This document shows, in pieces, positions 32,241 through 44,091 of a stretch of 64,000 nt of DNA. The notes beneath the pieces are model-generated. The model searched no databases, was not told the DNA's origin, and worked only from the letters and a program-made list of their open reading frames with translations. Source of the DNA: Coptis chinensis (lineage: Eukaryota > Streptophyta > Magnoliopsida > Ranunculales > Ranunculaceae); NCBI GenBank assembly GCA_015680905.1, contig CM027381.1, positions 69,615,501 through 69,679,500 of the forward strand, written 5' to 3'. Numbering within the stretch: position 1 is the first letter of the stretch; each line of letters starts with the position of its first letter. The position numbers and the translations under genes are program-made.

Positions 32241-33350
32241 AGTGGGCATAGGTCGCTGATTTCTAGGACGTGCTCATTTTGGTAAGCAGGTCTATCAATT
32301 ACTTCGATGAGTACTTTCCTAGAGTCCGCGGTTAGGTGTTTGGGTCACGCGAAGTCAAGGCCAACGCGTGGCGATTCTCTTCCTGTAGGAAATGGTGTAT
32401 GGTGACTTTCTTGAAAGAAGGCAGTAATTGATTTACAACTTGAAGGTACTTAGAAAGGTTACCTTCATTGGTGGTATACTCGTTGGCGACCTGGTGAACG
32501 ACCAGTTGTGATTGCTGAATACTTTGAGCTCCTGAACATTGAGTTCTAATGCTATGCGAAGCCCCATGATCAAGGCTTCGTACTCAACTTCATTGTTGGA
32601 GGTCGCAAAATTAACGCGAACTGATTTTTCCACCATCGTGCCATCTGGTGATACTAGGACTACTCCGACTCTGCTGCCACCTGGATTGCTACCTCCATCT
32701 ACGAAGAGTGACCATACCGACGCATCATGTTGTTTAGAGGTCGTGGTGTCGACCTCTGGTTCCCAGTTCAGGTCGTCAACTAGGAAATCTGCTAAGAAAT
32801 CTACCACAACCTGACCCTTCTGAGAGGTTCTTGGAGTGAACTTAATGTGGTGTTCACCAAGTTCTTCTACCCATATTGCCATGCGAGTTGTTTTGTTGGC
32901 TTTAAGAAGGATCTTCTTTAGCGGGAGGTCGGTGAGTACTTTAATTGGATGTGTTTGGAAGTATGGCCTGAACTTTCTTGCTGAGTACAGTAATGCCAGT
33001 ACTACCTTTTCAATGTGGGAGTAGTTCTTCTCAGCTGGAAACAATGTCTTGTTTATGAAGTAGATCGGTTTCTCTGCGTTCTGTTCTTCTTTGAAGAGAA
33101 CTGAACTGATAGCGAAGTCAGACATAGCTAAGTACAGCCCCAGTGTTTCACCATCAATTGGTTTTGCAAGCACAGGTGGTGCTGACAAGTAGTCCTTGAA
33201 AGTATAGAACGCTTGGTGGCATTGCTTGTTCCATGAAAACTGTTCACCCTTCTTGAGAATTTGTAGGAAAGGTCGGCATTTGTTTGAGGCTCTCAGTATG
33301 AATCGATTTTGAGTTGCCACCATTCCTGACAGTTTCTGAATCTGCTTTTT
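32241..33350 (-). pseudogene. RNase H and archaeal-type RNase H of Tat2
   Basis: A 296-codon open frame (32433-33323) covers both domains: first RNase H with FILRASNKCRPFLQILKKG, AISSVLFKEEQNAEKPIYF and HIEKVVLALLYSARK; second with WSLFVDGGSNPGGSRVGVV, NNEVEYEALIMGLRIAL and the end of the SD/SN catalytic strand (VFSNHNW; the normal SDSQL aspartate is lost). The tandem pair is the hallmark that places Tat2 in the Tat lineage. Confidence 0.88.
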
Positions 33351-34330
33351 GTTTGTGGGTCGGGCATGTCCAAGAACGCTCGAATCTGATCTTTGTTAGC
33401 TTCTATCCCATGTTGTGAGACCTGATACCCTAGAAATTTCCTAAATAAGGCTCAAAGGAGGCACTTCTCGGGGTTAAGTTTCATCTGTGTTCGCCGCAAT
33501 CTAGAGAACGCTTGTGTGAGATGATCTAAGTGATCTCCAACTTTCTTGCTTTTGACAACCATGTTGTCTATGTAAACTTTCATGGTGTCTCCTAACATAT
33601 CTTGGAACATATCAGTGACAAGTCTTTGGTAGGTCGCTCTAGTGTTCTTGAGACCGAACGGGAGGACGTTATAATAGTAAATTCCTTGCTCTGTTACGAA
33701 TGAGGTTTTCTTTTAGTCTTCTTCTACCAGTGGGATTTGGTTGTAGCCATTGTAGGCATCCATGAATAACGAGCTCATGGCCACATTCGTAACATGTCTT
33801 GGAACATATCGGTGACAAGTCTTTGGTAGGTCGCTCCAGTGTTCTTGAGACTGAACGGGAGGATGTTGTAATAGTAAATTCCTTGCTTTGTTACGAATGA
33901 GGTTTTCTCTTAGTCTTCTTCTACCAGTGGGATTTGGTTGTAGCCATTGTAGGCATCCATGAATGACAAGAGCTCATGGCCACAGGTCTGGTCCACAAGT
34001 CGGTCAATTCTTGGTAAGGGGAAGCTATCCTTAGGAGTTTCCTGATTTAGGTTGGTAAAGTCCACGCAAAGGCGAACTGTGGCATTCTTTTTTGGGACTA
34101 CTACTATGTTAGCAACCCATTCAGGGTAATCGACCTTCCTAATGAAGCCAACTTTTTTGAGATTTTTTACCTCTTCATTGATTGCATTTTGAAATCTAAG
34201 GGATAACTTTCGAGGTCGTTGGCGAACTGGTTTAGCATTTGGGTTAACATTTAACTTATGGCATGCAACATTGGGATCAATTCCAGGCACATCGATGTAC
34301 GACCGAGCAAAAACATCTTTATTTAATGAT
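33351..34330 (-). pseudogene. Reverse transcriptase of Tat2 with internal duplication and mutated catalytic motif
   Basis: N-terminal half is open at 33910-34290 (DPNVACHKLNV, VVPKKNATVRLCVDFTNLN, LLSFMDAYNGYNQIP). A stop follows at about 33907-33909. The region 33791-33986 repeats 33594-33786, inserting a second copy of the segment from the FMDAYNGYNQ block to the TYQRLVTDMF block. The catalytic motif reads VYIDNMVVKS, with the second aspartate of YIDD replaced by asparagine. The enzyme is dead on three counts. Confidence 0.88.
33594..33986 (-). repeat. Tandem duplication of about 197 bp inside Tat2 RT
   Basis: Copy 1 33594-33786 and copy 2 33791-33986 begin AACAT(A/G)TCTTGGAACATATC and end at GAGCTCATGGCCACA. 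About ten differences are visible, including a 3-bp gap, so the duplication is not recent. Confidence 0.9.
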
Positions 34331-35215
34331 AAAAAGCTTACAAGTTATGCCTTGAGAGTAAGATCAAGGTTCGCTCCTACATAAACGAACTTGGGGTACT
34401 CCTAAGTTCCTAGGTTGACATTTTCCTTCAATTCAGGCTGAGCGACCTCTGGAGTCTTGATCTCTTGAGGTACCTCCTTGACCTGAAAGGGTGGGGTGAC
34501 CTCTGGGGTATGGGCTTCTGAAGGGACATTTTTTATCGAGTCCCCCAGTGTTCTCCTTTGTCAGTTCGCTTTGGGGGGTCTTGGTTAGGGTCTTGACTTC
34601 AAAGATGAAGTCTTCCGCCAGCTTGGTCTTGGTGATCTCTCCCTTGCTTTTGTGTGAAACCCCAGCAGGCTTGTTCACTGAGGGGATCTGGTTGCAATTG
34701 TGGGCATCGAGCTGGTTGCTTTTGAGCTCCATCATGCCTTTAGGGCCATGGAAGCGTAAAACCTGATGGAGTGTTGATGGCACTGCTTGCATCTTGTGGA
34801 TCCAACGGCGTCCAAAAATGGCAGTATAGGATGAGTTGACATCCAGAACGCTGAAACGCGTGTTGATGCTAACTTTATCTTCGCGCGACTCGAGTGAGAC
34901 AGGTAGAATTATGTCTCCAACTAGCTTGAGATCCATCGAAGCCATAGAGGGGGGCTATTGGATCAATCATCACCGACCTAGGCAAGTTCATCTCCTTGAG
35001 GGTTTGATAGAACAAAATGTCGCAAGAACTGCCTAGGTCGATCAGGACACGCTTGACTGTCCAGTTGCTGATTTTGACGTGGACAACTAAGGCATCATTG
35101 TGTGGGAGGCAAACCTTGTTGAGGTCAGCCTCAATGAAGGTTATGTCTCCTGAGCTGTGGCCAGCTGATTGTGGAACGGTGGCCGCTTAGGAGGAGAACT
35201 AGTATACTTCTTGGA
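34331..35215 (-). pseudogene. Aspartic protease region of Tat2
   Basis: Active site RVLIDLGSSCDILFY is readable at about 35010-35055, followed by a frame change, then an open frame (34433-34945) with SYTAIFGRRWIHKMQAVP, the family's second conserved block (FG in place of the usual LG). After it comes a K/T-rich linker to RT. Confidence 0.8.
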
Positions 35216-36563
35216 GAGTGCCAACTCTTCTCCCTGGAGGACATGACAGAATCATCCTAGAAGGTGATCATGTTGATCGTTCTGTTATTATCTCTGCCAG
35301 ATGAGTGTTGGCGGCGCTCATGATGAGATCACTCATTTGAGCATCCTAGAGTGTAAGAGCGTTCCTTGTTAGTGTTGCGTTGTGGAGTTCGGCTTTGCTC
35401 TCTGCAAGCAATGAGCTTGTGGCGTAGGTTACCATCGGCAATATCAGTATAGTGTTTGATATGCCCTATCTCAATGAGGTCTTGGAGATAGTGCTTGAGC
35501 CCACGGCATTCGTTGGTCTCATGGCACTTTGTTTTATGGAAAGCGGAGTATGGCTTTCCTAGTGTGTCTTCTGGCCATTTTACCTCAGGTCGGTAATAGG
35601 CCGCTGTCTTTATTTTCTATAGTATGTAGCTTAGAGATCTTGTCAGCACAGCAAACTCGCGTTTCGTGTGCATTCTTGTACCAGACTTATGTCATTGTGG
35701 TCTGGGTGGCTTTTATGAGGATGGGGCAGCGTCTGAGATTGCTGCGACTTCCCCTTGTACGCCTTCGTGGTCTAAAGCTTCATGTAGCTTTATATACTTG
35801 TACACGCGAGTGTACAAGTCTTCCAATTTTTCAGGATGCTCCTTTGTGAGTGACCTGTATAGCCAGGTGTTTTTTTGGATTGCCTTGGTGAATGGCAAGG
35901 TTACGAAGGACTCTTTGAGGTCGCTATCCATAGACAGCAACTCGGTCTTGAATCGTCCTAAGAAGGAGCAGACTGACTCGTCACTCTTCTGGAATAGCAG
36001 GAAGAGTGAGTTGAGGTCGGTCTTCTTACGTCTTTTGTGAACGTAATGGTTAGCGAACTGATCGTTCAGCTTCTCGAAACTATCAATGGAGTTCAGTTTT
36101 AATTAATAGAACCAGTCGAGGGCTCCGTCCTTCAGGCTTGCAGGGAATAAGTGGCATTGTAGGTGATCGAACTCCTGTGCACTATAGAGTGTAAGGCTTT
36201 GGATGTAATGAGCTACATGTTGACCGGGACACGTACTGCCATCATACATCGCAAAGCGCGGCTGGATGAAATCGTGCAGGGAGGGTTTACTAAGTACCTC
36301 TGCTATGAATGGGGACACTCGGTAAGTTTTTAGCATCTTCTGGTGGCGTCCTTCTTCACAGTACTCTGGTCGATTCGCTGGGATAGCTCATTGATTTACT
36401 GGTTCACCTTGTTTATGTCATCCTCAGCGGTGACTCCGTTTGGGTTTTGAGGTGCCACCTGGTTTTTTAGTGTGGCATTTTCCTGTCGTAGGAGGTTGAT
36501 GTTGTCGTTCATGGCTCCCATCTGGGTGACCATACTCTTCATTTGGTCCTAGAGGCTTTCCAT
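35216..36563 (-). pseudogene. Gag of Tat2, broken
   Basis: Start candidate ATG at 36563 followed closely by a stop; the N-terminal coiled coil (NDNINLLRQENATLKNQ) is readable. The capsid domain is in two pieces: 36103-36336 (QHVAHYIQSLTLYSAQ, HLFPASLKDGALDWFY) and 35713-35940 (SFVTLPFTKAIQKNTW, LYTRVYKYIKLHEAL), with a frameshift near 36330 and stops after WFY. No AT-hook-like motif, unlike Tat1 and Tat3. Confidence 0.78.
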
Positions 36564-36625
36564 GCTTCGTGGGCTTGAGATTTTGTTCGAAGGTTTTTTG
36601 TTTGAAGGTTTTTTAACTCAAGAAA

Positions 36626-36645
36626 TCGAGCCACAGACGGCGCCA
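36626..36645 (-). other. Primer-binding site of Tat2
   Basis: Minus strand TGGCGCCGTCTGTGGCTCGA, one base from the LTR. Confidence 0.85.
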
Positions 36646-36646
36646 A

Positions 36647-37240
36647 TGTAAAGGTTAGATTTCGTTAACCTTACTGACATAGGCAATCTTTGGGGAGAAA
36701 GGGTTTGATGGATTGAATTGACCGAGTTCGTATGGACGAACTACCTACATATCAAGTTCTCTCTGCTAGGGGGAGACTTGAATCAGGTCAGACGTAGTTC
36801 CTCATCCTCTTTATATAGGCAAGGTGCCAGCGCCTCTTGCTCTCCTATGTCAAGTCAGATCCAGGTCTTCAGGTCACTCGCGAGCCATGATGGCGAGTTA
36901 AGGACATTTATTGCGAAGCATGCCTGAAGCCTCAGTCTTGATGGCTGTATTAAAGACATATGTTACGAGCCATTGTGGACAAGAGGATTAAGCGCTATGG
37001 AGGTCGCTTCTGGGTGAGATCGTTTACTCGACTCGAGTCACTTCGAAGTGAGCTCGCAGGACAAGTACATGAGATCGGTTGGTGATGACATCGCTCTGGG
37101 TACAAGTTGAATAGGTTGCTTGCCTGAGTCGAGTTACTATGAAGCGAGCTCTGAGGACAAGGATATGAGGTCGGTTGGTAGTTTTGCATATGCTAGACAC
37201 GTGTGCGATATTCATTGGATATGAATATTACTCCCTCACA
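36647..37240 (-). repeat. 5' LTR of Tat2
   Basis: 594 bp, same ends as the left copy, followed by the ATTAG duplication at 37241-37245. TATA-like box near 36811-36822. Confidence 0.95.
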
Positions 37241-37245
37241 ATTAG

Positions 37246-38440
37246 TATATAGTTAACAACATATCATCCATCTCATATGCATAGTATTGGGGAATCTGAC
37301 TTAAAATGACCCCACATATAGTCTTGAATATCTGACTATAAAATATTCATGTTATGTTTTCTTGATGCATTCTATAGGAGTGCATCCTTAAGGTAACCAG
37401 ACCCTCCTCTTGGAGAGTGTGGTTGTAAGTGTCGGAACTTTAGTCCACGTATATCTCGCATATTCTTTGTAAAACATTTTTTACTCGTCGTTTGAGTAAG
37501 TGTGATCCTATAAAGCGAGTATACATTTTTCTTTTTCTTTATTTTACATTTCTTTGTCAAAATAGTTGTTTTTCTCCGTTCTCATTATGCAAGGTTCTCA
37601 ATACACCAAGAGTTATGTGATTTTCTAAAACCAAAAACACGAGCAATGGATTCCACATATGTCAACCCATAGAAGTACGCAATCTCTATTCTTCTAAGGC
37701 CGGTTTGAGGATCAATTATGTGTGTTATTAAAGGTTGCCCATATCACTATGCACTTTCTGTCTCAGCTTAAACCACAAAGATACCAATTATTTTATTGTC
37801 AAAACCTTTATATGGTTAGAGATATCTTTTGCTTGGGAAAACCAACTAAAAAAAATGAGGCGTCTCCAAATGAGAATTAAACAAAATAGAGTAACCCAAA
37901 GTGATACTATTCTCTGTATAATTCTATCTTTTGCCTCCACCTCTCTATTTGCGCTCTTGCGTAGTGATAGACACGCTAGGACCTGACGTCATCAAGGAGA
38001 AGGATCTTCTCAACGTCGAGATGAGTCACGCACATTCTGACTAGGAATTTCCCTAGTGTCTGTATAGTTGGATATTTTTATTTTTATTATTATTTCTAAT
38101 GTGTATGACATTTAGTATAAGTTTAACTATATGTTTAATATTATATATATGCTTGTTTTATTTGTTTTCTTGTGGAATTTGGTATATGAGTATAAGGTAA
38201 TACAAATACATCATGCCAAAATTTTCCATTTTTCCTTTCTGCATTTCATATATGTTTTCAAAAATACAAAAACATATTTCATAGTAGAATAATTATCTGT
38301 AGTATAATAAACCATGTATTTCTCGTTCTATATCAAACAACCCACGCCCCAAAATTATTTGGGGGTGGCGTATTTTCATCATGAAGAATAGAATATAGGT
38401 GTATCGCCATTTTTGCTCATGTTTCTATGGTAATCTCTTT
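37246..38440. other. Stretch without a recognised gene
   Basis: The target region of Tat2 and what follows. Short ORFs lack domains or codon bias. At 38343-38371 a strong hairpin (CCACGCCCCAAA..TTTGGGGGTGG) resembles a polypurine module, suggesting the Athila-type 3' region begins before 38440. Confidence 0.5.
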
Positions 38441-40137
38441 CCTTATCTCTTCATACTTTGAGGACAAAATATATTTCTATTTGGGGGCGGTATAGTAATA
38501 TTTTGCAAAAAGTCGGCATTTTTCTATAGTAGATATAATAATATATTTCTTCCTTTTTAAAAAAACTTTCGAAAAAGACCAAAAATATTTTTATGTTTAG
38601 TATTAAAAAGTCATGTTTCCCTTTTCTATGATGAATAAAAAGTTTGGAAGTCTCATTATAGCAATAGAGTAAGGTCTTGTTCTTCAAACTTAGACTAATA
38701 TACGTACAATAGTTTCCGCATCTTTTTATGAATGACATGCATCAATATTTGTTTGTATATAGCAGTGAGTTTCTGAGACCAAGATTAGAACAATTAAGTT
38801 CCATATATATTCTGTGAGAATCTAGCAAAAAGTCTCATCTGAATGATTATTGAGTGATGACAAAAAGGATGTCCGGATAGAAAGACTACACGTCCACTTG
38901 CTTGATCACCACGCCACATCCTAAGAGAGAATTTAGGCCCTTTTTGGATCAATATAGCCAAATAAATGTTAAAACCCCAAAAAGATAGTTTTTCATTTGG
39001 TTACCCCTCTTGAGCCTTCACCATTTTCTAAAAGCATTTTTATTCTTCACCATAAATTCCTGACCCATTACAACACTTAATAAAAAAACTTACCCAACTA
39101 ACGAGTTGAGAACTGGATGAATATCACAAAAAGAGAAGAGAATACATTGTTCAAAAACAGATCAGTTAGTTGCTTCGAAAAGAAAAGAAATGAAAGAAAA
39201 GAAAAGAAAGACCCATCAAAAACCAAAACTCCAAAAACAAAAAAACCAAAAAAAATCGAAGGAGTCAAAAATTGAATCTCCCAAAAGTTCAAAATCAAAA
39301 GGAGATGATATCAAAAACAAAAACAAAAAGAAACAAAAGCAAAGTTGAACCCCCAAAAGATCATATGGAGTTACAAAGCTAAAGGGCTAAAGAATCACAA
39401 TTCGGAAGCAAAGAACAAAACGAGGTTCTTCTTTGGTTACAAGTATTTTGAAGACCCGGTTTCTCAACTTATTCGATTATGTTTTTCCTTTCCATTTTCT
39501 TTCTAAACCATCACCCTTGCCCCATAACTCCTAATAAAAAACCTCTAGCTCAATTAGGAATAGGATGGTGTGATAGTAAGTGGCAAGCGTTATCAATCAA
39601 CTCTAATTTCTTTGGATGTCATTTGAGTATGTGAGGAATATAAGTGCCCGCTGCACTTGAGAGAATTAACCTTGAGTAAATTTGTCAGAGAGTTGTGATT
39701 GCAACACACCCTTGTGAGAACCCACCTTAAGGACGCTCTCTAAAAGTCAAACGACTCTACTTTTGCATTTCATTGCTCATGTTTTGCACATTTATCTTTA
39801 GGTGATCAAATTATTGTACATGTATTATTCTAAGTTCAAAAAAGTTTGTCCTTATTCCCCGCTAATGAGATGTATAAACTTCTGAGAATAAATAAGGAAA
39901 CAAGACCCTTTTGTACTAAATAGAAAAAGTTTGTGAGTACCTTCACTAGAAAACTCTCACGAGGCTTAAAGCTCGTCCACTAGGAAATACCTTGTGGTTT
40001 AAGGCCTTGTTGCATATGGTCAATGCAATCGCACTCTGTGAAACGAGATTATCATAACTTATAAAATCATTCATTTGTGATCTTAGTTTTTTCTTTCATC
40101 CTTGCTTGAGGACAAGCAAGATGCTATTTGGGGGTGG
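38441..40137 (+). mobile_element. 3' non-coding end of an Athila-type element (fragment E)
   Basis: Matches, in opposite orientation, the 3' region of Athila A: a TTTGAGGACAAAATA..TTTGGGGGCGG module (38457-38490), a segment with CCTTCACTAGAAAACTCTCACGAGG (39939-39964), and the terminal CTTGAGGACAAGC..ATTTGGGGGTGG (40104-40137) directly before an LTR start TGATCAGC. Spacing between the two modules is about 1.65 kb, as in A (about 1.63 kb). Confidence 0.75.
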
Positions 40138-40985
40138 TGATCAGCTCCCAAATGTACATTTTATTACCCTTACATTACTGCATTACAGCCCTTCTTACGC
40201 TTAATGAAATTAAAAGACAACTCATACCTTTTATTGCCTTTTTTAGGTTACAGAGAAATTCATACCACTTATCATAAAAGTTGTGTCTTAGCACCAAAAT
40301 GAGCCTCAATTACGCTTATTATGAAGACTAGAAGCTACTATGAAAAAGTACTAAAAAAGTCAAAGTCAAAGGTCAAAGACTCATAACCAGATAGCTGAAA
40401 TTCAAAGTCCTCAACTTAGAAGACTAGAGATAAATGTCCTCAATTCAAAAGATAGCTTTCTCTAAAACCTATATTGATCAAGAAAAAATCAAAAAGCAAA
40501 AAGCAAAAGCAAAAGCATAAAGTAAAGGGTGAGGTGTCTCAAATGTAATAGAGAAGGGCAAATCAGTCATTTGCATAAAGTATGGGTATAAGAACTTAAA
40601 GTTAGGGAGAGAGAATGCACCTAGACTCAATCAAGTGTCATGTAGGATTTATTTTTCTAGTCTTTTTTCAATTAAGTCATTTACTTTATTGTTCTTCATT
40701 TCAATCTTGTTATTTGTTTTGTTATTCAATCATTCAATCTTCTTTCTTGTTATTTCTTTCAATCAATCATTTCAATCCTTTGCTTTCAAATTTATGTTAT
40801 TTCAATCTTTAAAACAACTTAAGCTTTCAATATTCTTCATAAACTAGTAACCAATACAAGTCCTAAACTAAAGATCCTACTTTCCTTTCTTCAACTCCCA
40901 ACCATTCAAACTCTAAACAATCTATGGTGAACCTCACTTCAATCACTTTTGAAGATACTCAACACTTACATCAACTTCAGTACTC
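40138..40985 (+). repeat. LTR of fragment E, right boundary uncertain
   Basis: Begins TGATCAGCTCCCAAATG right after the polypurine tract. T/C-rich to the right (40640-40800). From about 40985 sequence homologous to the start of fragment E resumes, so the LTR is truncated or ends nearby; I find no TTATCA end. Confidence 0.55.
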
Positions 40986-42746
40986 TCTATTCTTCATTTT
41001 CATTCCATACTTTGGGGATAAAGCATGATTCTATTTGGGGGTGATATAGAAACACATTGTAAATGTTTAAGCACATATTAGGTTGTATATTACGTATTAT
41101 TTATAGTATAAAAAATAGAAAAAACATAAATATAGTTTATACTATGCACTTAGGATAATGGTATTATTTTCTTTTTCATGATGATATTAGTCTAGAAATC
41201 TCAAGTAGCAATAGAATTAAGCGTAGTTCTTAGAAACTTAGGTTAATATGTAGGTAATAGTCATTGCATCTTTTCATTAACATCTTGCATGAGCATGTAT
41301 GAGTGTATTTGGCAGTATTTTTCTGAGACCTAGGTTATACTACTTAATTTTACATATCCTGTGAGAATCTAGCCTAAAAGCCTAATATGAGTGAGTATCT
41401 GAGTGATAACATAAATGAGAAGTAAAATCTTAGTAGGGAAATCACACATCCACTTTCTTGATCACCATACCATATCCTAAGTGAGAATTTAGGCCCTCTT
41501 TGGATCGATATAGCTAAAAAATCATACCTATAAGTAATCATTCGCTAGTCGCCCCACTGAGCCTTTTCATTAGCTTTTTCACAACTACAAATCCTTTACC
41601 CATCTTTAAAACCAATAAAAATAAAAATAAAATATGCCTACCCATCTTGAATGAGTTTGAGAAATAGGATGAAGTAAGGAAAATAAAGAGAAATACCTGT
41701 GAAAAACCAAAATTAGTTAGTTGCTTCAGAAAAGAAGTTTCCATCCAAAGAAAAGAAAATAAAATAAAAATAAAAAAAAAATAAAAATAAAAATAAAAAT
41801 AAAATAAAACTCCAAAAAATATATAATCAAAAGAGTCAAAAGCCAAACAAAAAGGCTAAGGAAGGAAACTAAGTGTAGAAGCAAAGTGATAAATGTAAAA
41901 AGCACAGTACTAGATTTCTCTAACTTATTTTTACGTTATCAATTATTTATTTTCTATTCTCACATATATATTCATGTAATATATATAGTACGGAATCGTT
42001 CTACTCTTAATTCTCTAGACTTAAACGAATTCAACTAATCAAATACAAGAAAACAATGGTGAGAGCAATATTTATGGATGTGAATTTATACTACGAAACT
42101 AAATATATGAATTTAACTTATACTAATTTAACTAAAGCAATTGAATATGACTTGAATAAAATATGGGGAAGAATAGAAAGAGATTAAAATCCACTTTAAT
42201 TAATCCCTAACAGCTAATATAGAGTTTGTCACAACCCTAATCTTTACGTTCAAACACAAGGTTCAAACATAAAGATTAGACCTTTAATGATTCCTAATTA
42301 ATTATGGTATCTCTAGTCATAACTAATTAGCATGAGAGAAAGTTTGTTTTCCATTCTCATGACAAAACTCACTATTCTTTAGTTTAGATTAAAGTTTTAT
42401 TATTTCTAAGTCAAGAAAAACCTAAACTTGAAATTCTAACCAACAATTCTATAATAACAAATCAAGTCTTCATCAAAGCTTCATTTAAACCCCCTCTAAT
42501 GAAGATTTAGCTTTGATTCATGGGACTGCCATGAATAAAAGAATGAGAAGATATAATAGAAAGAGAAGCAATTGAATTGAATAATAATAAGAACTTGAAG
42601 GTATTTTAATGGAGGGTTTTTTTAAGGTACTTTAATGGAGGTTTTATGGAGGCTATAATTATAAACCCTAATTACTTAAACTATACTAAACTAAAGAAAA
42701 GGGGAACTAGGAGAGAAGGTTATATTAAACCCTAATTAAACTAAAC

Positions 42747-42785
<39 letters not shown>

Positions 42786-44091
42786 CCTTAATCCTCTTTA
42801 TATAGGAGAGGGTTAGGTTTACAATTTTATGCATGGGCTTTGGAACTATGTTTTGGGCTACTAAATCAAGCCTAAAACCTAATTACTTAAGTCCAAAAAG
42901 AATTTCTCTGTTGGAATTTACTGTAATACCTTTTTCATCTATTTTTAATGCTCTGATTGGGTTGAGACTTAGACCATTAGAAATCTCTTTCCGATCCGGT
43001 CGTTTTGACATATAATAGGCCCAATTTCGAGGTCTGAGTCCAAAGATACGACCTGTTGAAGTTCTGTTGACTTTCATGTTCCTTTTTTGCCCGCATTGAC
43101 TTTAACTTTTTAGCTTTAACTAGGCTTTAAAAAGGTTTTTTCTCCTTGAAACTTGGGCTTTAATCATAGAACTTCTCTAGCAAGTAATTTGACTCCTTTC
43201 TCTTATAAAAGTGACGTATTTCTTCACATAATTGATTTCAAGACCTAAAATTCACGAAAACATGTAAACATTACTAAGTCTTATTTATTATAAACATAAT
43301 TGGCTTAAATGTAATACTATTAAAGGGTTAAAACTACAATTTTAGGCTCTTATCACAAAGTAAGAACAAGGTTTTCTCTAGTAAATATAATTAAAGACCA
43401 TATTATCTCAGACTTGTTTATTTGCATGTCCATTTCTTTCATTCTTAAACTATCACCTAAGCCCTGTAACACCTAATAAAGACATCTAGCTCAATTAAGA
43501 TTAATTTGGTATGATAGTAAATGGTAGATGTGATTAATCGACCTTGGCTCCTTTTAATGTCATTGAGATTGTAAAGAAACGTGTGCCCACTGCACACTGG
43601 AGTGAGCGAAACTTGAGTGAAAAAATCAAAATATTTTTGTCTTGACACATTTGTGAGGACCTACTTAAGGATGTTATTCCAAAAGTTTCATAAAAGGACC
43701 TGCCATTGCATTTCATAGCATAGTTCATTGCATGTATGTTTATCTTTAAATGATTTGATTATTATGCATATATTAGCTTAGGTTTCAAAAGAATTATTCT
43801 TATTACATTGTTAGAGAGATGTATAGACATCTAAGATTAATTAGGAAGCATTACCTTTATCTCTTAGTCGTTGTAGTATAAATGAAGTTTGTGAGTACCT
43901 TCCCTAGAAAACTCTCACGAGACTATAACTCGTCCACTCAGAAATTCCTAGTGGTTTAAGGTCTTATTGCATATGGTCAATACAATCGTACTCTGCAAAA
44001 TGAGATTAGTTATGACCACATTTTTAGCCATTTATCTATTTTTATTTCACATCTTTGATTAAGGACAAGCAGAATGCTGTTTTGGGGTGGT
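40986..44091 (+). mobile_element. 3' non-coding end of an Athila-type element (fragment F), split by a solo LTR
   Basis: Starts with TACTTTGGGGATAAAGC..TTTGGGGGTGA (41008-41043) and ends with TTAAGGACAAGC..TTTTGGGGTGGTG (44055-44091) before the LTR at 44092. Subtracting the solo LTR at 41887-43355 and its duplicated 5 bp leaves about 1.6 kb between modules, the same as in A and E. Confidence 0.78.
41887..43355 (-). repeat. Solo Athila LTR with target duplication
   Basis: 1469 bp from TGATAAATGTAAAA to GGCTCTTATCA, flanked by CAAAG at 41882-41886 and 43356-43360. Same LTR family as Athila A. It contains an (AG)n run at about 42748-42780 and a TATA-like box (minus CCTATATAAAG) at about 42793-42806. 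The perfect target copies show that a full element inserted here and later recombined to one LTR. Confidence 0.95.

Larger units (their letters stand above)
24798..37240 (-). mobile_element. Tat2, Tat-lineage retrotransposon with both LTRs and target duplication
   Basis: Two 594-bp LTRs (24798-25391 and 36647-37240) flanked by ATTAG on both sides. Minus-strand order: 5' LTR, PBS 36626-36645, gag, protease, RT, RNase H, second RNase H, integrase, repeat-rich non-coding region with a solo LTR inserted (28890-30504), and an antisense ORF next to the 3' LTR. By eye the LTRs differ at about 50 sites, nearly all transitions, about 9%, so this insertion is older than Athila A. All pol parts carry stops or shifts. 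Confidence 0.95.

Noticed and set aside
42740..42785. (AG)n run as a polypurine tract
   Set aside because: Lies inside a solo LTR near its TATA box; it is a simple microsatellite.
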